Assembly (NCBI GenBank): GCA_031216915.1
Contig: CM062292.1
Span: 208,651,262-208,715,261, forward strand
Length of the DNA: 64,000 bases
Source: Pictodentalium vernedei
Lineage: Eukaryota > Mollusca > Scaphopoda > Dentaliida > Dentaliidae
Direction of reading: 5' to 3'
Shown here one piece after another: positions 46,512-57,267 of the stretch (positions within the stretch are counted from its first letter, which is position 1; every line of letters begins with the position of its first letter). Below the pieces are notes generated by a model that saw only the letters and a list, made by a program, of their open reading frames with translations, was not told where the DNA came from and did no database searches. The translations under genes were made by a program, and so were the position numbers.

Positions 46512-48120
46512 TTATGATTTGAAAGTTTGCAGATTTAAATGAATTTTACCATTTTGAATAAACATCAAATTATTGTTTTGACATAAAATATTTTTGAGTT
46601 TAGTTATCTCTAAATTTGTGTTGGAATATATTTGAAGATACTCAATATGTTGTTTTAGTATAAGGCGGAATAAATTAAACACACCAAGCAGTTTATCTTC
46701 CTTCAAAAAATAGTTTCTTCGGCGAATAACTGAAACTCTGCAGGTACTTAATAATAAATTTACAAAGGTCTGACTAACTACATGAATGAAAAGCCATGAA
46801 TATTTGATGATAACCAAACAGTAAGCGCTCAGTTGAGACGTGGATATACTTGTATTGGAGTTTATGAATAAATAATCCAAATATTCATGGCTTTTCATTT
46901 TTATGCTGAAAAGAAAGGGACAGTTAATGAATATATGAAGCAGATCTTCAGGCCCTTGTTTACATAATGGGCAGTTTGGGGAAATACTTTCATCAATTTT
47001 CTGTTGTATCGAGAAAGTAAATATACTACTCACATTTTGCTAAGGGTCACTCCTACCAATCTGCATATGTGATACATAAAAGGTCGAATGTGTATAGTTT
47101 TAAGTATGTTTGTTTGTTCATTAGTATTTAACGACACTTCCAACAGCTATCATGTCGGGTAATTTCACGGGTGGAGAGAGTCAGAGTACCCAGAGAGAAG
47201 CACTGAGCGATGGTGAGTAACCTTCTGGCTTTCTAATTTACCACCCTGACACAAGCTGTTAGAACTGGTTGAAAGTAATCGTTACTTTGACATGTTGTAC
47301 ATCTATGGTCGACGCGCTGTATGCCCACAGTTCACTTCCCCTCAACAACGCTAACCCTGTTTGTGCCAGAATGATAAATTAAAGAGTGCGACAGTTATTC
47401 AGCATTGCTGAGTGCTTCACTATGGGTACTCTGGCTTCCTCTACCCGTACATTTGTACAACTTGATATGACCCTGACCGTTATAAGTGTCATTTCTCACC
47501 AATAAATAAACACACATATAATGTACACATTTTCCTTTTATGTACAAATTATGTCGACGAAGGAGGCGTGATCTTTAGCAAAATGTGAGTAGTATATTAT
47601 ACTGTGTATTACTTTAAAATCTGTGTCTACCATATCTGATGATTTTAATGATTAATGAAGAATCTTATAAAACTTAGACAATTCAGTATTTATTAGGAAA
47701 CTTTGATACCCAATATTTTTTCAGCTGTTGGTTTCTCAATAACTTGATTAATTAAGATATTATAAGCTTCTTTAGTGGTTAAGAATTCAACATCTCGTCC
47801 CCTGAGTTCCAATGGGTTCTATGTGCCTACTGGCACATAGAACACGTCGGAACTCGGGAACGATCTGTTAGTTCTGCGTTAGATCGAAAAAATTTAGACC
47901 TCGATCTGGATTATTATTGTTCCTGTTGGTCAGATGAGACTGTGTTTCACTATTGATTATTTGCTTCCAGTTATCAGGTAGAGGTAGAGCATTTATAATT
48001 ATATTTCGTTTTCTTTCAATGTCTTTAAATGGAATATGCTTCAGCGGAATTTGAAATGATCCCAATGATAGCTTCTGGAGGCAAAACGCAATTTGTTTCG
48101 ACTGTTATGACATGAGTCCC
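46512..48120 (-). pseudogene. LINE (non-LTR retrotransposon) ORF2, C-terminal remnant
   Basis: On the - strand 46512-47033 encodes a region with CPLC-x6-EDLLH-x5-C, the zinc-binding motif that follows the reverse transcriptase in many LINE ORF2 proteins; the frame runs on for about 140 more residues to a stop. An upstream part in the same orientation (47868-48065: KDIERKRNIIINALP, PDNWKQII) and a middle part (about 47700-47810, KEAYNILI) look like the region between RT and the zinc knuckle. A segment at 47043-47575 containing SINEs interrupts it, and frames are broken. The RT catalytic region itself is absent. The family (CR1/Jockey/L2-like) cannot be fixed by eye. Confidence 0.55.
47043..47575. 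mobile_element. SINE-derived insert in the LINE, bounded by 23-nt inverted repeats
   Basis: AATATACTACTCACATTTTGCTA (written here as its two halves, AATATACTACTC and ACATTTTGCTA) at 47020-47042 is perfectly repeated in inverse orientation at 47576-47598. Between them, about 47230-47512 is a degraded SINE on the + strand (GGGTACTCTGGCTTCCTCTA, CACCAATAAATAAAC). About 47090-47225 is a SINE-body fragment on the - strand (reverse complement GCTTCTCTCTGGGTACTCTG). Confidence 0.55.
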
Positions 48121-48367
48121 GACTGAGGAAATAGTCCAACCACATCAACAAGGCACTCCTTCCGTCTTCTAAGACATGCCTTAATGATTTAATTGGATTA
48201 TGCGTCAATGGGAATTAAAGCTAAAAAAACAACTTTTGTTTGTGGATAAATACATGCAGTAGCCGCCGTGCTACGTGTTCTTCCCAACTTATTTAACTGA
48301 AAGGTACCGAGTTCAAAATTGGCACCGCAATATCCACAATCAGCCACAGTCCAATGAGTAAAACTAG
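48121..48367. other. Unassigned DNA
   Basis: No feature recognised. It leads into the 85-bp minisatellite. Confidence 0.35.
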
Positions 48368-48835
48368 CCCTGTTAGAATGTACAAAGATTACCTCAACAT
48401 CCACAACCAGCCACAGGCTCCATGTGTGACATAAGAATAAGGAGTGTTCTAGCCCTGTTAGAATGTAAAGATTACCTCAACATCCACAATCAGCCACAGA
48501 CTCCATGTGTGACATAAGACTGAGGAGTGATCTAGCCCTGTTAGAAGGTACACAATTACCACAACATCCACAATCAGCAACAGACTCCATGTGTGACATA
48601 AGCCCAAGGAGTAAATCTATGTCCTGTTAGAATGTACAAGATTACCACAACATCCACAATCAGCCACAGTGTCCATGTGTGACATAAGCCCAAGGAGTAA
48701 ATTTAAGTCCTGTTAGAATGTACAATATTACCACAACATCCACAATCAGCCACAGACTCTATGCGTGACATAAGCCCAAGGAGTAATCTAAGTGCTGTTA
48801 GAATGTACAAGATTACCAGCAAAAACTAATCGACA
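48368..48835. repeat. 85-bp minisatellite, about 5.5 units
   Basis: Units start CCCTGTTAGAATGTACAAG at 48368, 48453, 48536, 48622, 48708 and 48793 (spacing 83-86 bp). They share CATCCACAATCAGCCACAG and CCATGTGTGACATAAG. Confidence 0.92.
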
Positions 48836-49777
48836 ACTAAGACTCCAACCCAGATGAAATTGTCCCGACTGGAAAATTATTGTGGTGGGTGTGCCACATC
48901 CCAACACTCCCATAGTTACGTCCCTGCCTGTAATCTGCAATTCGGCCTCAAATAATCCTCAAAGACTCTATTTAGGGGCCCAAAAGAACACCCATTTTTA
49001 TCACGCGTGTTATGTCATCTGTACTTTTGGTAGATGATGCCCCGTGCAGTTCGAAGAATTCGTGATTTTTCGAGGCAGGGGGGCTGAGTTTCGAATCATT
49101 TCGACAAGTTTTTTTTTCAAAATATCTGTGTTTCGTATCGACAGAGAACTGTCTATTCATTGCTGTCGATATATCAAAATTTCAAGCTGCAACTTTATTC
49201 ATAATGCAGCCAGGAATTTAACCAATTTAATCTTGTTTACAACAGTGCTTACTGAGTTATGTCAGACAAGGCGGAATTGGTTAAATCACTAGTTACATAA
49301 TGACAAAACACTTGATGCTTGAAAGTCCAGTGTTTGTTGCTGAGAGTTAATTATTGCCTTTTTTCAACGACTGGGCTCCAGTCAGGGGACATTGCGTGCC
49401 AAGTCGAAAAGACAAACCGAAAAAGGGTTATTTCTTACATTATCGCAACGATAGAACATCCAACGTGAAACAATCAGAATATCCAACGTGAAACAATCTT
49501 ATACCAGAATTTTTAGTCCTTATCTTAAAATGTCACCTTTCAGAGGAAGGTTCGGGAGGGAGATGATAACGACCGAAAAGATTCTCATAAGAACAAGAGA
49601 AAAGGAAATTTCTGTCACAGGAAGTGTTGAAATAAACATTGCTAGAAAACATTTTTAGAACAACCTAACGTAACGGTCTAAATCGGCCGTGGCTGTATAT
49701 GCTCAAAAGTTTGTTAGTTTTTATTATTGCTTGAAAAAGCACAGCTGTTAACAGCTCATTGTAACAAACCTATTGAA
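48836..49777. other. Unassigned DNA
   Basis: No gene family recognised on either strand. Confidence 0.4.
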
Positions 49778-49798
49778 CTCGTTGTTGTTGTTGTTGTT

Positions 49799-49842
<44 letters not shown>
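49778..49842. repeat. (GTT)n microsatellite
   Basis: About 20 GTT units with one TTTT interruption. The poly-Gln frame on the - strand comes from it. Confidence 0.95.
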
Positions 49843-51773
49843 CAAGAATTGTTTTGGCAACTGTCCAGAGGCGTAACTTCTTAGGCAGGGGTGGGCCCAG
49901 TAACATGGGTTTCGTCGGGTAGAAGTTGGCCAAGAAATTATGAAATACCAAGTTGGGCAGACATCCTTGCTTGTCCGACGAAAATGTACACATGCGTTGG
50001 AGTACTCATTTGGGTAAAATCCCTTGCCTGACCGACAAAAATATACACAGATTAGAATGTGTAATAAATGCCAGACTCAGAATATTGGTAGAATTCCACA
50101 TCCAGGTAGAGAGTAACTAATAAGAAATGATTTATTTTCATGACCATGACCTGTTGAAAGCACCCGCACTCTAAAACAGTTGGGCAATATGTCCGAACCG
50201 CCAGGCACCTACGTTCACCCCCCCCACCCCCCCCCCCCCATTAAAGAAAATTGTTAGTTACGGCCCTACAAGTGTCGTCTGCTATTCGTTTCGGTAAGGG
50301 GTCAATATTCATTTTGCACAAAAATGTTCGCCATTCCATAGACGATACACTTGCGCCTTCCATCTCAACAACCGACATGGCCTGACTAGTGTTGATAGCC
50401 AGTTCTATCCCGTCTCGGATTTGGGTGTCCAAGGAAATTTAATCGTTATCCAAGCATACCGAGGGTATAGGGCTCTCCGTCTGTCTGTCCGTCCGCCCTT
50501 TCGTCCGTCCGTCCGTCCGTCCGTCCGTCCGTCCGTCTTCTTGGTACTCAATGGTTCACGAGTAAAAGTTCAAGGCCATTCTTTCCCATTCTGCGGGTTC
50601 CCTGTTTGTATATCTACATGTCCGCTCGATGTCTCAGGCGCAAATGTGAGGATGGAAAACAAGTTAGTTGTTCGATTTTCTTCCATTTTTGCATTTACAG
50701 GTCAAAAGGCCAAAAGACTAGGTCACTGGATGAATAAGTAATTTACTCAAATCTATTGCTGTTGTAGCAGACTTTGAGAAGAACATAGTCAGTAAAGTCA
50801 GTATTTCAAGCAGAGGTGAAAAACGCCCCCCCCCCCCTCCACCCCCGGCCAGTGTTAATCGGTGACAAAATAGTGATATCAAACTTCAAGCAGTTGTCTC
50901 CCTTCTCAAACGCGAGATTGTATGTATGCATGTTCACGTGACATCTTATCAACTTCTGACGCAACGGTGTCTACACGATGATCCTAGGGTTTTCTGTTCA
51001 CATTTAAAAGTATAACATTTCAAAAGGCAGCATCACAGGATACAAAAATATTTTTTATATATACTTCTGACAGTTCCAGTGGTATTTTCGAAAACATGCC
51101 ACCAAACGAGGAATAAAAACACCGTCAAATAGCCAACGCTTGTGTTAACTGAGAAACAACATTACGATTGGTGACGTCTGTTTGTACGTATGTACAGATA
51201 GATGTATGATGTCCGCGCGATATCTCAGCAAAGGTAGCCACACTTGGAATATAATATAACGTGATGCTTCCTGGAGATTTGTGATCAATTTGTATTTGCA
51301 GGTCAAATGTTCAGATCAAAGCCTATGGATAGATTTTTCATTTTTATTGTTCTTACAACACTAGCAGTTGTGTTTTCAAGGAACTTAAAAATAAAAACGG
51401 CAATATAACATCTTTTTAACACATATAGCCTGATCGGAGTCTACTTGCCGTGATGTAATACAGCAGGTTGTCCGGTAATGGCGGTCAGGATAATAGAGAG
51501 AAAGGAGAGTATTAAAATCTAAGCAGTTGTTTCTCGCCAAGTGTCGTCTACCATAAGGCTTAAGCAGTATTTGATATCCAAAAGATTCACTCTTATTTTC
51601 CAAGCTTGCTAGAGTTAATAAAAATTAGTTTTGTTGGCCTTCTTGTCTTTATAAACTTAGGCAATATTGTCCAATCTACTTTGTGTGTGTTTGCACGATA
51701 TCTCCACAGGCATTAACTCTTTACCTGCTGCAGACTGATGTGTTTTCCTGTCGGTACAATAGTACGCCCGTAA
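49843..51773. other. Unassigned DNA with a (CCGT)n leader-like tract
   Basis: Includes C runs at 50218-50239 and 50827-50837, and at 50451-50536 ACCGAGGGTATAGGGCTCTC followed by about a dozen CCGT units. That resembles the GTCCGT leaders of the Helentron-like elements but lacks their ends. No gene was recognised. Confidence 0.4.
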
Positions 51774-51950
51774 GGCCCCACAAAGTAGAAATTCTGTTTC
51801 TCAGACCAATTTTTGTAAAATTGCATGTGGGCGGGTGTTTTTTTATTTTATTTTTGTAATTATTTCTATGCCATCAAAGGTTCATGTTCTTGGTTTGTTT
51901 TATGTTTTAAGCCCCATAATCTACAGAATACCATGGGTGGTGGTGAGTAG
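51774..51950. mobile_element. Harbinger-like MITE, second copy (right end lost)
   Basis: GGCCCCACAAAGTAGAAATT, TGTGGGCGGGTGTTTTTTT and GGTTCATGTTCTTGGTTTG match 3331-3510. TAA precedes it (51771-51773). Similarity stops near 51950, so the right terminal repeat is missing. Confidence 0.65.
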
Positions 51951-52599
51951 CTGATAATTAAGAGATAACTACCACTTTTGTACATGTACGTGTATAAACT
52001 ACGTTTACCAACGTGGGATTCAGTGTTAAATCGCACGCTTGTACACAAAAATGTTCAATGGTCTTTGAATCCCGCTGTTTTTTTGTGACTCCTAGATCGC
52101 ACTTTTAACGTTCAAATACTCGTGGTAAACGTTGAATGTCACGCGCTTTTTAAAAAAGGTGAAATTGTGCATTCACACTTTTTTTTTTCACTTTAAAAAT
52201 TTTTGTCAACGTTCCCATCGCAGATCAGATCATCGATCCATCGTTGGTGAACGCGAGCAAAATTCTAGGCTAGCATCAACAAAAAAAAGTTTGTAGATTC
52301 TAGACCAGTGGTCGAGAATGCTCAATTGTTTTGAGGCGGTGTGTTTTTCCCATTTATGACGTCATTAGAGTAATTCTCATAGTGGGATTTTCCAAACTCA
52401 GCTAATTAACCAATCAGATTGCTTGATTCTCCGCTAATTGACCAATCAGATTGCTCGATTCTCATAAACTTGATCATACAGAGTTATCTCCCCTCGTCGT
52501 GGGGTGGGGGGGGGGGGGGGGGGGAATACCCGGATTTTTTTTTCCAAAAAAAACTTAACAGACAACTGTTGAACGCTTCCATTTCTGACGTGAGTGGGG
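51951..52599. other. Flank of the Polinton, no gene
   Basis: Contains a short tandem (CTAATTGACCAATCAGATTGC, in two shorter pieces, about 52395-52460) and a G run of about 20 at 52506-52525. A Polinton terminal inverted repeat is expected near here, but its partner would lie beyond the right edge, so it cannot be located. Confidence 0.35.
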
Positions 52600-52634
52600 G
52601 GATACCCGAGGAAATAAATAAAAAAAGTGATCGA

Positions 52635-52647
52635 TATATATAGGAGA
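52635..52647 (+). promoter_or_regulatory. TATA/GAGA promoter of the first Polinton gene
   Basis: TATATATAGGAGA lies 118 bp before the ATG at 52753. Similar TATATA...(A/G)GA(G/A) words stand before most genes of the element. Confidence 0.5.
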
Positions 52648-52752
52648 TAAAAAAAAGCATAAACATAAAAATAATTAAACATTTAATTTTGAAAATAATA
52701 AAATAACTCGCATTAGCATACTTAAAGGAACATTAAAAATTAAAAACGAAAA

Positions 52753-53658
52753 ATGTTTTTACAGATGGATTCTAGACACCGAGATCGAATTTTAGAAGAG
52801 TACGAGCGTGCTAAGAAGGGCATTCAGTCGGCTGACAGAAGCAGACGTCTTGGTGAGATGGAACTCAAATGCGAAGCCACAAAAATATTTAAACCCGTGA
52901 CGGAGGGTCAAGAGCGAAGCAGGAAGGAGATAGTCGAAGAATTGAGACCCATAAAAGAGAGTTCTTTGAGAATGGGTTCGTTGCCTCTTAGTTTTGGAAA
53001 TCGGCATTCCGTTCAATCTACACCAGATTACGTTCCCACGGGGATTCAAACAGAGAGCGAGAGCGACACTGATACAGCTTCGACTATCACCACTGATAGC
53101 GTCGCATCGTCTGATGATGATGGCGGTAAGAGAGATCTGTTGTATGGATTTTATAAGGATTCGGAGGGGAGAATTTTTGTAGGAGACACAGAAGTAGATA
53201 TTGGCGATGATGAATTGATCGAGGGTTCGAAGAGATACGAATTGACTGATGGGCTGCGCAGATTGCTCCTTTACGACAAGCCTAGCGATTACACGGATCA
53301 GGATTTCGACAATTACGGCGACATTCTGGTTCAGACCCACGCCATGAAGAGAAATAACGATGCCAGAGAGACGAGACCCAAAGCCAACAGAGGTTACACG
53401 TGGACGAAAGTGGTGAAACCCATATGGGATATGAACAAGAAGTTCGTCGAATCGGTGACTGGCAAAGGGGTGAAAACCACTTTTCTTCCGAGCGATTCTG
53501 ATGCTCTGTCTCAGAGATTGAGTTTGTTGATGGCGAGCAGACGGGCTGGTAACACAGGATTAGATAATCAGATAGTTGCTATATCTGACGAATTGTTAAA
53601 ACAGAAGGTTTTGAATAAAAACCACTATAAAAGGCTGATGAACGAATTGAAGGATTGA
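52753..53658 (+). CDS. Polinton-associated protein, 301 aa, function unknown
   Basis: This intact frame has three parts. Residues 1-70 are charged and helical. An acidic Ser/Thr/Asp linker follows (about 95-125). The C-terminal half (about 125-301) has YGFYKDSEGRIFVGD, YELTDGLRRLLL, YTDQDFDNYGDILV and DALSQRLSLLMASRRAGNTG. The C-terminal half resembles a family I recall as widespread next to Polinton structural genes in invertebrate genomes. Its function is not established; a virion or scaffold role is inference from the neighbourhood. The next Polinton gene follows after 137 bp. An in-frame second ATG at 52765 could be the real start. A 182-codon frame antisense to it is a shadow. Confidence 0.7.
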   Translation: MFLQMDSRHRDRILEEYERAKKGIQSADRSRRLGEMELKCEATKIFKPVTEGQERSRKEIVEELRPIKESSLRMGSLPLSFGNRHSVQSTPDYVPTGIQTESESDTDTASTITTDSVASSDDDGGKRDLLYGFYKDSEGRIFVGDTEVDIGDDELIEGSKRYELTDGLRRLLLYDKPSDYTDQDFDNYGDILVQTHAMKRNNDARETRPKANRGYTWTKVVKPIWDMNKKFVESVTGKGVKTTFLPSDSDALSQRLSLLMASRRAGNTGLDNQIVAISDELLKQKVLNKNHYKRLMNELKD

Positions 53659-53662
53659 TGTG

Positions 53663-53674
53663 TATATAATAAGT
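53663..53674 (+). promoter_or_regulatory. TATA-type promoter of the 126-aa gene
   Basis: TATATAATAAGT, followed by ACAGAGA, lies about 130 bp before ATG 53796. Confidence 0.45.
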
Positions 53675-53795
53675 ACAGAGAAACAAACAAACAAAAATAA
53701 AACAGTAAATTTTTTACACAAGAATAATAAAAGTATTTAAAAACAACAAAACGATTTACCAGTGAAAAAAACAAAATATATTATAAAAATAAAAT

Positions 53796-54176
53796 ATGTT
53801 GGTGATAAAGAACAGGGGATACATCAGAACTTACGTTCAAGGCGGTTCTGGCATCGTCAATTCTATAATGCGAGCGTTCACGAGCGATGCGGGTAGAAAA
53901 CTCGCATCGACCGCATTTGAGGTCGGTAAGAAGACGGCTTTGGATGCTGGTAAGAAAGCCGCTTCCGAAGCCAGTGGTAGGATAGCTTCTGTGGCTGGCA
54001 AGAGGGCAGCCGATGCATTGATCGACAAGTTGATCAGTCCGCCGGCGAAGCGAGCTGCGTTAGAGCGAATGCCGAAAAGTTGGAAAGATTTTAAGGATGC
54101 TGTGGTACCCATACAAGATTTAGCCAAAATGACGAGTGGATCTGGATTGAAGAGAACTCACAACGGTGTGATATAA
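53796..54176 (+). CDS. Small Ala/Lys-rich basic protein, candidate minor virion protein
   Basis: The 126-residue frame begins with a hydrophobic stretch and GGSGIVNSIMRAF, then a long amphipathic Ala/Lys/Gly helix (about residues 28-80: VGKKTALDAGKKAASEASG). It ends in a basic tail with GSGLKRT. Composition and position between the 301-aa protein and the ATPase recall the small core or membrane-active proteins of adenovirus-like and Polinton-like virions. That comparison is inference; I do not recognise a defined domain. No stop or frameshift is seen. It ends 94 bp before the ATPase gene. Confidence 0.55.
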   Translation: MLVIKNRGYIRTYVQGGSGIVNSIMRAFTSDAGRKLASTAFEVGKKTALDAGKKAASEASGRIASVAGKRAADALIDKLISPPAKRAALERMPKSWKDFKDAVVPIQDLAKMTSGSGLKRTHNGVI

Positions 54177-54270
54177 ATAAATAATAATATTAAAAACTGA
54201 GTTTGAAAAACATAAAAAATTTGCGTTTGAAAAGAATCTAAAATAACAACAACAAAAAAATAAAACAAAG

Positions 54271-55089
54271 ATGAATATTAAAGATATGTCTTGGAACGAC
54301 GCCACGACCAAGAGGTCGAATAACGAGTTCTTTCCCAAAAGCATAAGAGGCTTGATAGTGGGAAAATCGAATTGTGGAAAGACCAATCTGTTGATGAATC
54401 TGTTGTCCCGACCTGACTGGTTGGATTACGACAGATTGTTCGTGTTTGTCAAGAGCTTGTTTCAACCCAAATACAGATTGCTTCGAGAGTGCATGGATCG
54501 TAGATTGCCCAAGGACGTCATAGCCAGAATCTTTGACAGTAGGGAGGAATTCGACAAGAGCGAAGCTCCACTCTCGACCATTTTGTACGGTGCGGCGACG
54601 GAGCTGATGAAGAGAAATGCATCTTCGAACGTCGAGTGTCAATTTTATGAGAACGCTAGCGACGTTCCGGATCCTAGAAAACTGAAATCGGAAGATAAGA
54701 ATCTCATGATTTTCGACGATCTGCTTTTGGAGAGACAGAACCGATGCGAATCGTATTACATTAGGGGTCGACACAGCAACGTGGACTGTTTCTACCTGTC
54801 ACAGAATTATTTTCGATTGCCCAGACAGACGATAAGGGAGAACGCTAATTTTCTATGTCTCTTTCGCCAAGATCTCAAGAATCTCAATCACATCTATGGC
54901 GATCACATCGCAAAAGACATGAGCGCGGCGGAATTCAGGAGATTCTGCAAGAGGGTTTGGGATGGTGGACTTTACAATTTCGTCGTGATCGATTTGACAA
55001 GCGAATTTAATCGCGGAAAATATCGGTGCGGATTTGACAAGTTTTATATTTCTGATGATAATAAGATAGAGCGTGAAAATAAAATTTAG
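54271..55089 (+). CDS. Packaging ATPase (A32/FtsK-HerA type)
   Basis: This 272-residue P-loop ATPase should power genome packaging into the capsid. Walker A is GKSNCGKT (residues 31-38), preceded by the hydrophobic strand RGLIV. Walker B is NLMIFDD (144-150) with the catalytic acidic pair. A following IRGRHSNVDCFYLSQNYF segment (164-181) is typical of the Polinton/adintovirus and large DNA virus packaging ATPase family. The length fits. The start is ATG 54271 behind an AT-rich leader, with a TATAAATAAATA word at 54173-54184 overlapping the end of the previous gene. The frame is intact. The next gene starts 58 bp later. Confidence 0.88.
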   Translation: MNIKDMSWNDATTKRSNNEFFPKSIRGLIVGKSNCGKTNLLMNLLSRPDWLDYDRLFVFVKSLFQPKYRLLRECMDRRLPKDVIARIFDSREEFDKSEAPLSTILYGAATELMKRNASSNVECQFYENASDVPDPRKLKSEDKNLMIFDDLLLERQNRCESYYIRGRHSNVDCFYLSQNYFRLPRQTIRENANFLCLFRQDLKNLNHIYGDHIAKDMSAAEFRRFCKRVWDGGLYNFVVIDLTSEFNRGKYRCGFDKFYISDDNKIERENKI

Positions 55090-55147
55090 AAAATAATAAA
55101 TCTTCAAATAATTAGTTTTGAATAAAAAAAAAATAAAATTAAATATA

Positions 55148-55903
55148 ATGTTCGAACATGGAGAATTGTTAGAACGGATAGCCGAGAATATGGCTGCAAA
55201 ACAATCCATTCAAATCGTGGTGAGTGGCGATTCGACTCGATTCACTACGAAATTCGAGCCTTCCATCGAATTGAATAGAGAAAAAAGATACGAGATGGTG
55301 TTGGTGAATCTGGAGACTTATTATTCCTTTCCCAACGTCACCGAAAAGAATAACTCGTTCAAGTATTCCGACGGAGTGGATTGGTTGGAGATTCGAATTC
55401 CCAAAGGGAGCAACGACATAGACGATTTGAGCAATTACATTCAGACGTGAATGAAGACGGATGGAAAGGGAAGCAACAAGATCAGACTCGCTTCCAATCC
55501 TAATACCTCACAGATGATGTTGGATTTGGAAGATAATTTTCGAGTGGATTTCAACATGGACGATTCTATAGGCAAGATGTTGGGATTCGATTGAAAGATG
55601 TATCGAGGCCACGCGGCATCTGAAAATACGGTCGACATTCTCGCAGTCAATAGCATTCTGGTGAACATGGACGTGATTGCTGGAAGCTACGTGAATGGTA
55701 GCGCTCAATCGACGATCTATTCCTTCTTTCCAAACGTGTCGCCGGGTTATAAGATCGTGGAGCAACCTCAAAATTCAGTTTATCTACCAGTGATTTTAGA
55801 CACGTTGTATAGTCTCAAAACCACGTTGACGGATCAAAATGGTGAACTGTTAGATCTTCGTGGAGAGAGGGTGACGATACGATTTCACATAAGAGAAATA
55901 TAA
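55148..55903 (+). pseudogene. Polinton minor-capsid (penton-like) protein, two in-frame TGA stops
   Basis: One reading frame runs from ATG 55148 to TAA 55901-55903 (252 codons) but is cut by TGA at 55448-55450 and at 55592-55594. Recognisable blocks lie on all three segments: YEMVLVNLETYYSFPNV and DDLSNYIQT in the first, VDFNMDDSIGKMLGFD in the second, NSILVNMDVIAGSYVNG, SFFPNVSPGYKIVE and RGERVTIRFHIREI in the third. This set matches a protein family recurrent in invertebrate Polintons. I infer it is the single-jelly-roll penton/minor capsid from its place next to the ATPase. Similarity continues straight through both stops, so they are mutations, not gene ends. Each is one transition away from CGA. 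Confidence 0.65.
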
Positions 55904-55932
55904 AAGCAAAAAAAAAAAAAAAAAATATTGTG

Positions 55933-55946
55933 TATATATATAGATA
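55933..55946 (+). promoter_or_regulatory. TATA-type promoter of the 56054 gene
   Basis: TATATATATAGATA lies about 110-120 bp before ATG 56054, after an A-rich tract that follows the previous gene. Confidence 0.5.
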
Positions 55947-56053
55947 ACAAAAATAAAATAAACGCAATATTAATTTTACAAAATTATTTTAATATAAATA
56001 ATTATTCTTAAACAAGAAACAATTGAAGTAAATATATTTTAAAAAAAAGAATT

Positions 56054-56665
56054 ATGACAGAATACGTGATTAAAAACGTGAACATATCCGCAGGACAGAG
56101 GAAGAAACTTAAGAGAGCGTTAACAACTCGAGGCGAGGCGGTGAGATTCAAATTCACTCACGAAGATCTGACGAGAGGCGGTCAGGATTCGATCGCCTGG
56201 ACCAGAAGTCAAATCAAAAGGATGGAGAGAGCGATTCGCGATGGAAGAGGGTTGATGGTGAGATTGAGTCCCGCTCAATTGAGATACAATTTGAGAATGA
56301 AAGGTGGTTTCCTACTACTATTGGCAGGAATCGCTGCAAAAGCATTACCCTTCGCCGCAAAGGCACTACCCTTTCTCAGAAAGACTCTCGGCGTGGGAGC
56401 TCTCACGGGACTCGCTAGTTTGGCAGTTGAGAAATTAATGGGTGGCAGTGGACTGTTTTTGAAGAAGGGAGGAGCCATGTGTCGCGTCCACGTAGACGAC
56501 AGCGGTAAAGGATTGTATCTAGAACCCGTTAGAGGTGGCAACTCTCTAAGAGGAAACGGTCTCTATCTGAAGAGTGGACAGAACGTTGAGTGACTTGGCA
56601 AGGGTTTGTTGCTCGGTGAGAATTCGCCGTTTAAGAATATACCGATTTTGAATATGTTATTATAA
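56054..56665 (+). pseudogene. Hydrophobic/Gly-rich Polinton protein, C-terminus cut by TGA
   Basis: The N-terminal 80 residues are basic (ISAGQRKKLKRAL, RSQIKRMERAI). Then comes a long hydrophobic segment (about residues 84-130: GGFLLLLAGIAAKALPFAAK ... VGALTGLASLAV), and then Gly-rich GSGLFLKKGG and GKGLYLEP repeats. A TGA at 56591-56593 ends the obvious frame at 179 residues. The same frame continues with GKGLLLGENSPFKNIPIL to TAA 56663-56665; this ending belongs to the family as I know it, so the TGA is probably a recent nonsense mutation that removes the last 23 residues. A membrane-active or minor virion role is plausible from the hydrophobic segment but unproven. Confidence 0.65.
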
Positions 56666-56726
56666 TATAAAATTATATAATTATATAAAATATAAATCAT
56701 AGAAAGTATAAAATAATATATTTAAA

Positions 56727-57098
56727 ATGGGTAAAAAGGTGGAGAAACAAATTTATCACCTGGATGAAAAGGTGGAGAAACAATTTGACGATAATGACGA
56801 ATATCACAAGACAGAGAGCGAAAAAACGAAAAAATGGTTAGACGCTAATGATGGATATCTAAGGAAAGAACTGATGAAAGATATAGATAAAGCGTGGGAT
56901 AGACTGTTGGAATTGAAAGGAATGAGACGCTTTCCACCATCACAACTACCTTCTAAAGTGAATGGTAATGATGCGAGTGTTACCAAGAGATGCACAACAT
57001 TCGTTCATAATTATGATTCGGATAAACATATGTGTTGTTATAAAAATGTATCATATCACAAAAAAAGAAAAAAAGAAAAGAAGAAGAATCGACGCTGA
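56727..57098 (+). CDS. Charged coiled-coil-like small protein, unknown
   Basis: The 123-residue frame begins with a repeated motif, KVEKQIYHLDEKVEKQF, and is rich in Lys, Glu and Asp over its first 65 residues, which suggests a coiled coil. Two Cys clusters (TKRCTTF, HMCCYK) and a very basic C-terminus (KKRKKEKKKNRR) follow. I recognise no family. It lies 62 bp after the previous gene in the same orientation. The basic end is partly built from an A-rich tract, so the last residues may be fortuitous. Confidence 0.45.
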   Translation: MGKKVEKQIYHLDEKVEKQFDDNDEYHKTESEKTKKWLDANDGYLRKELMKDIDKAWDRLLELKGMRRFPPSQLPSKVNGNDASVTKRCTTFVHNYDSDKHMCCYKNVSYHKKRKKEKKKNRR

Positions 57099-57267
57099 AA
57101 TTTGAGAAAAAAGGAAACGTTATTATAATATATATGGGCGATAGTGAAGAAGAAGAAGAAGAAGAAGAAGGAAAACAAAAAAAAAAGAGATCTAAAGATG
57201 ATCTCATTACTTTTTTTTTTTTTTTTTTTTTTCTTCTTCTTCGCTAAAAAATCAATCACTCTATTGT
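57099..57267. other. Low-complexity spacer with hairpin
   Basis: Contains (GAA)n at about 57147-57171 and a hairpin GAGATC-TAAAGAT-GATCTC at 57187-57205, then a run of about 20 T. The hairpin recurs beyond the third paralogue (58516-58544). It lies downstream of the - strand gene ending at 57268, so it could mark transcript ends. Confidence 0.45.

Noticed and set aside
48368..48835. CRISPR-like array
   Set aside because: Eukaryotic context; units are contiguous 85-bp tandem repeats without unique spacers.
49748..49993. Poly-Gln protein on the - strand
   Set aside because: Translation of the (GTT)n microsatellite; no family similarity in the flanks.
52792..53340. 182-codon frame antisense to the 301-aa gene
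   Set aside because: The sense frame has family-type motifs and its own promoter; the antisense one has none.
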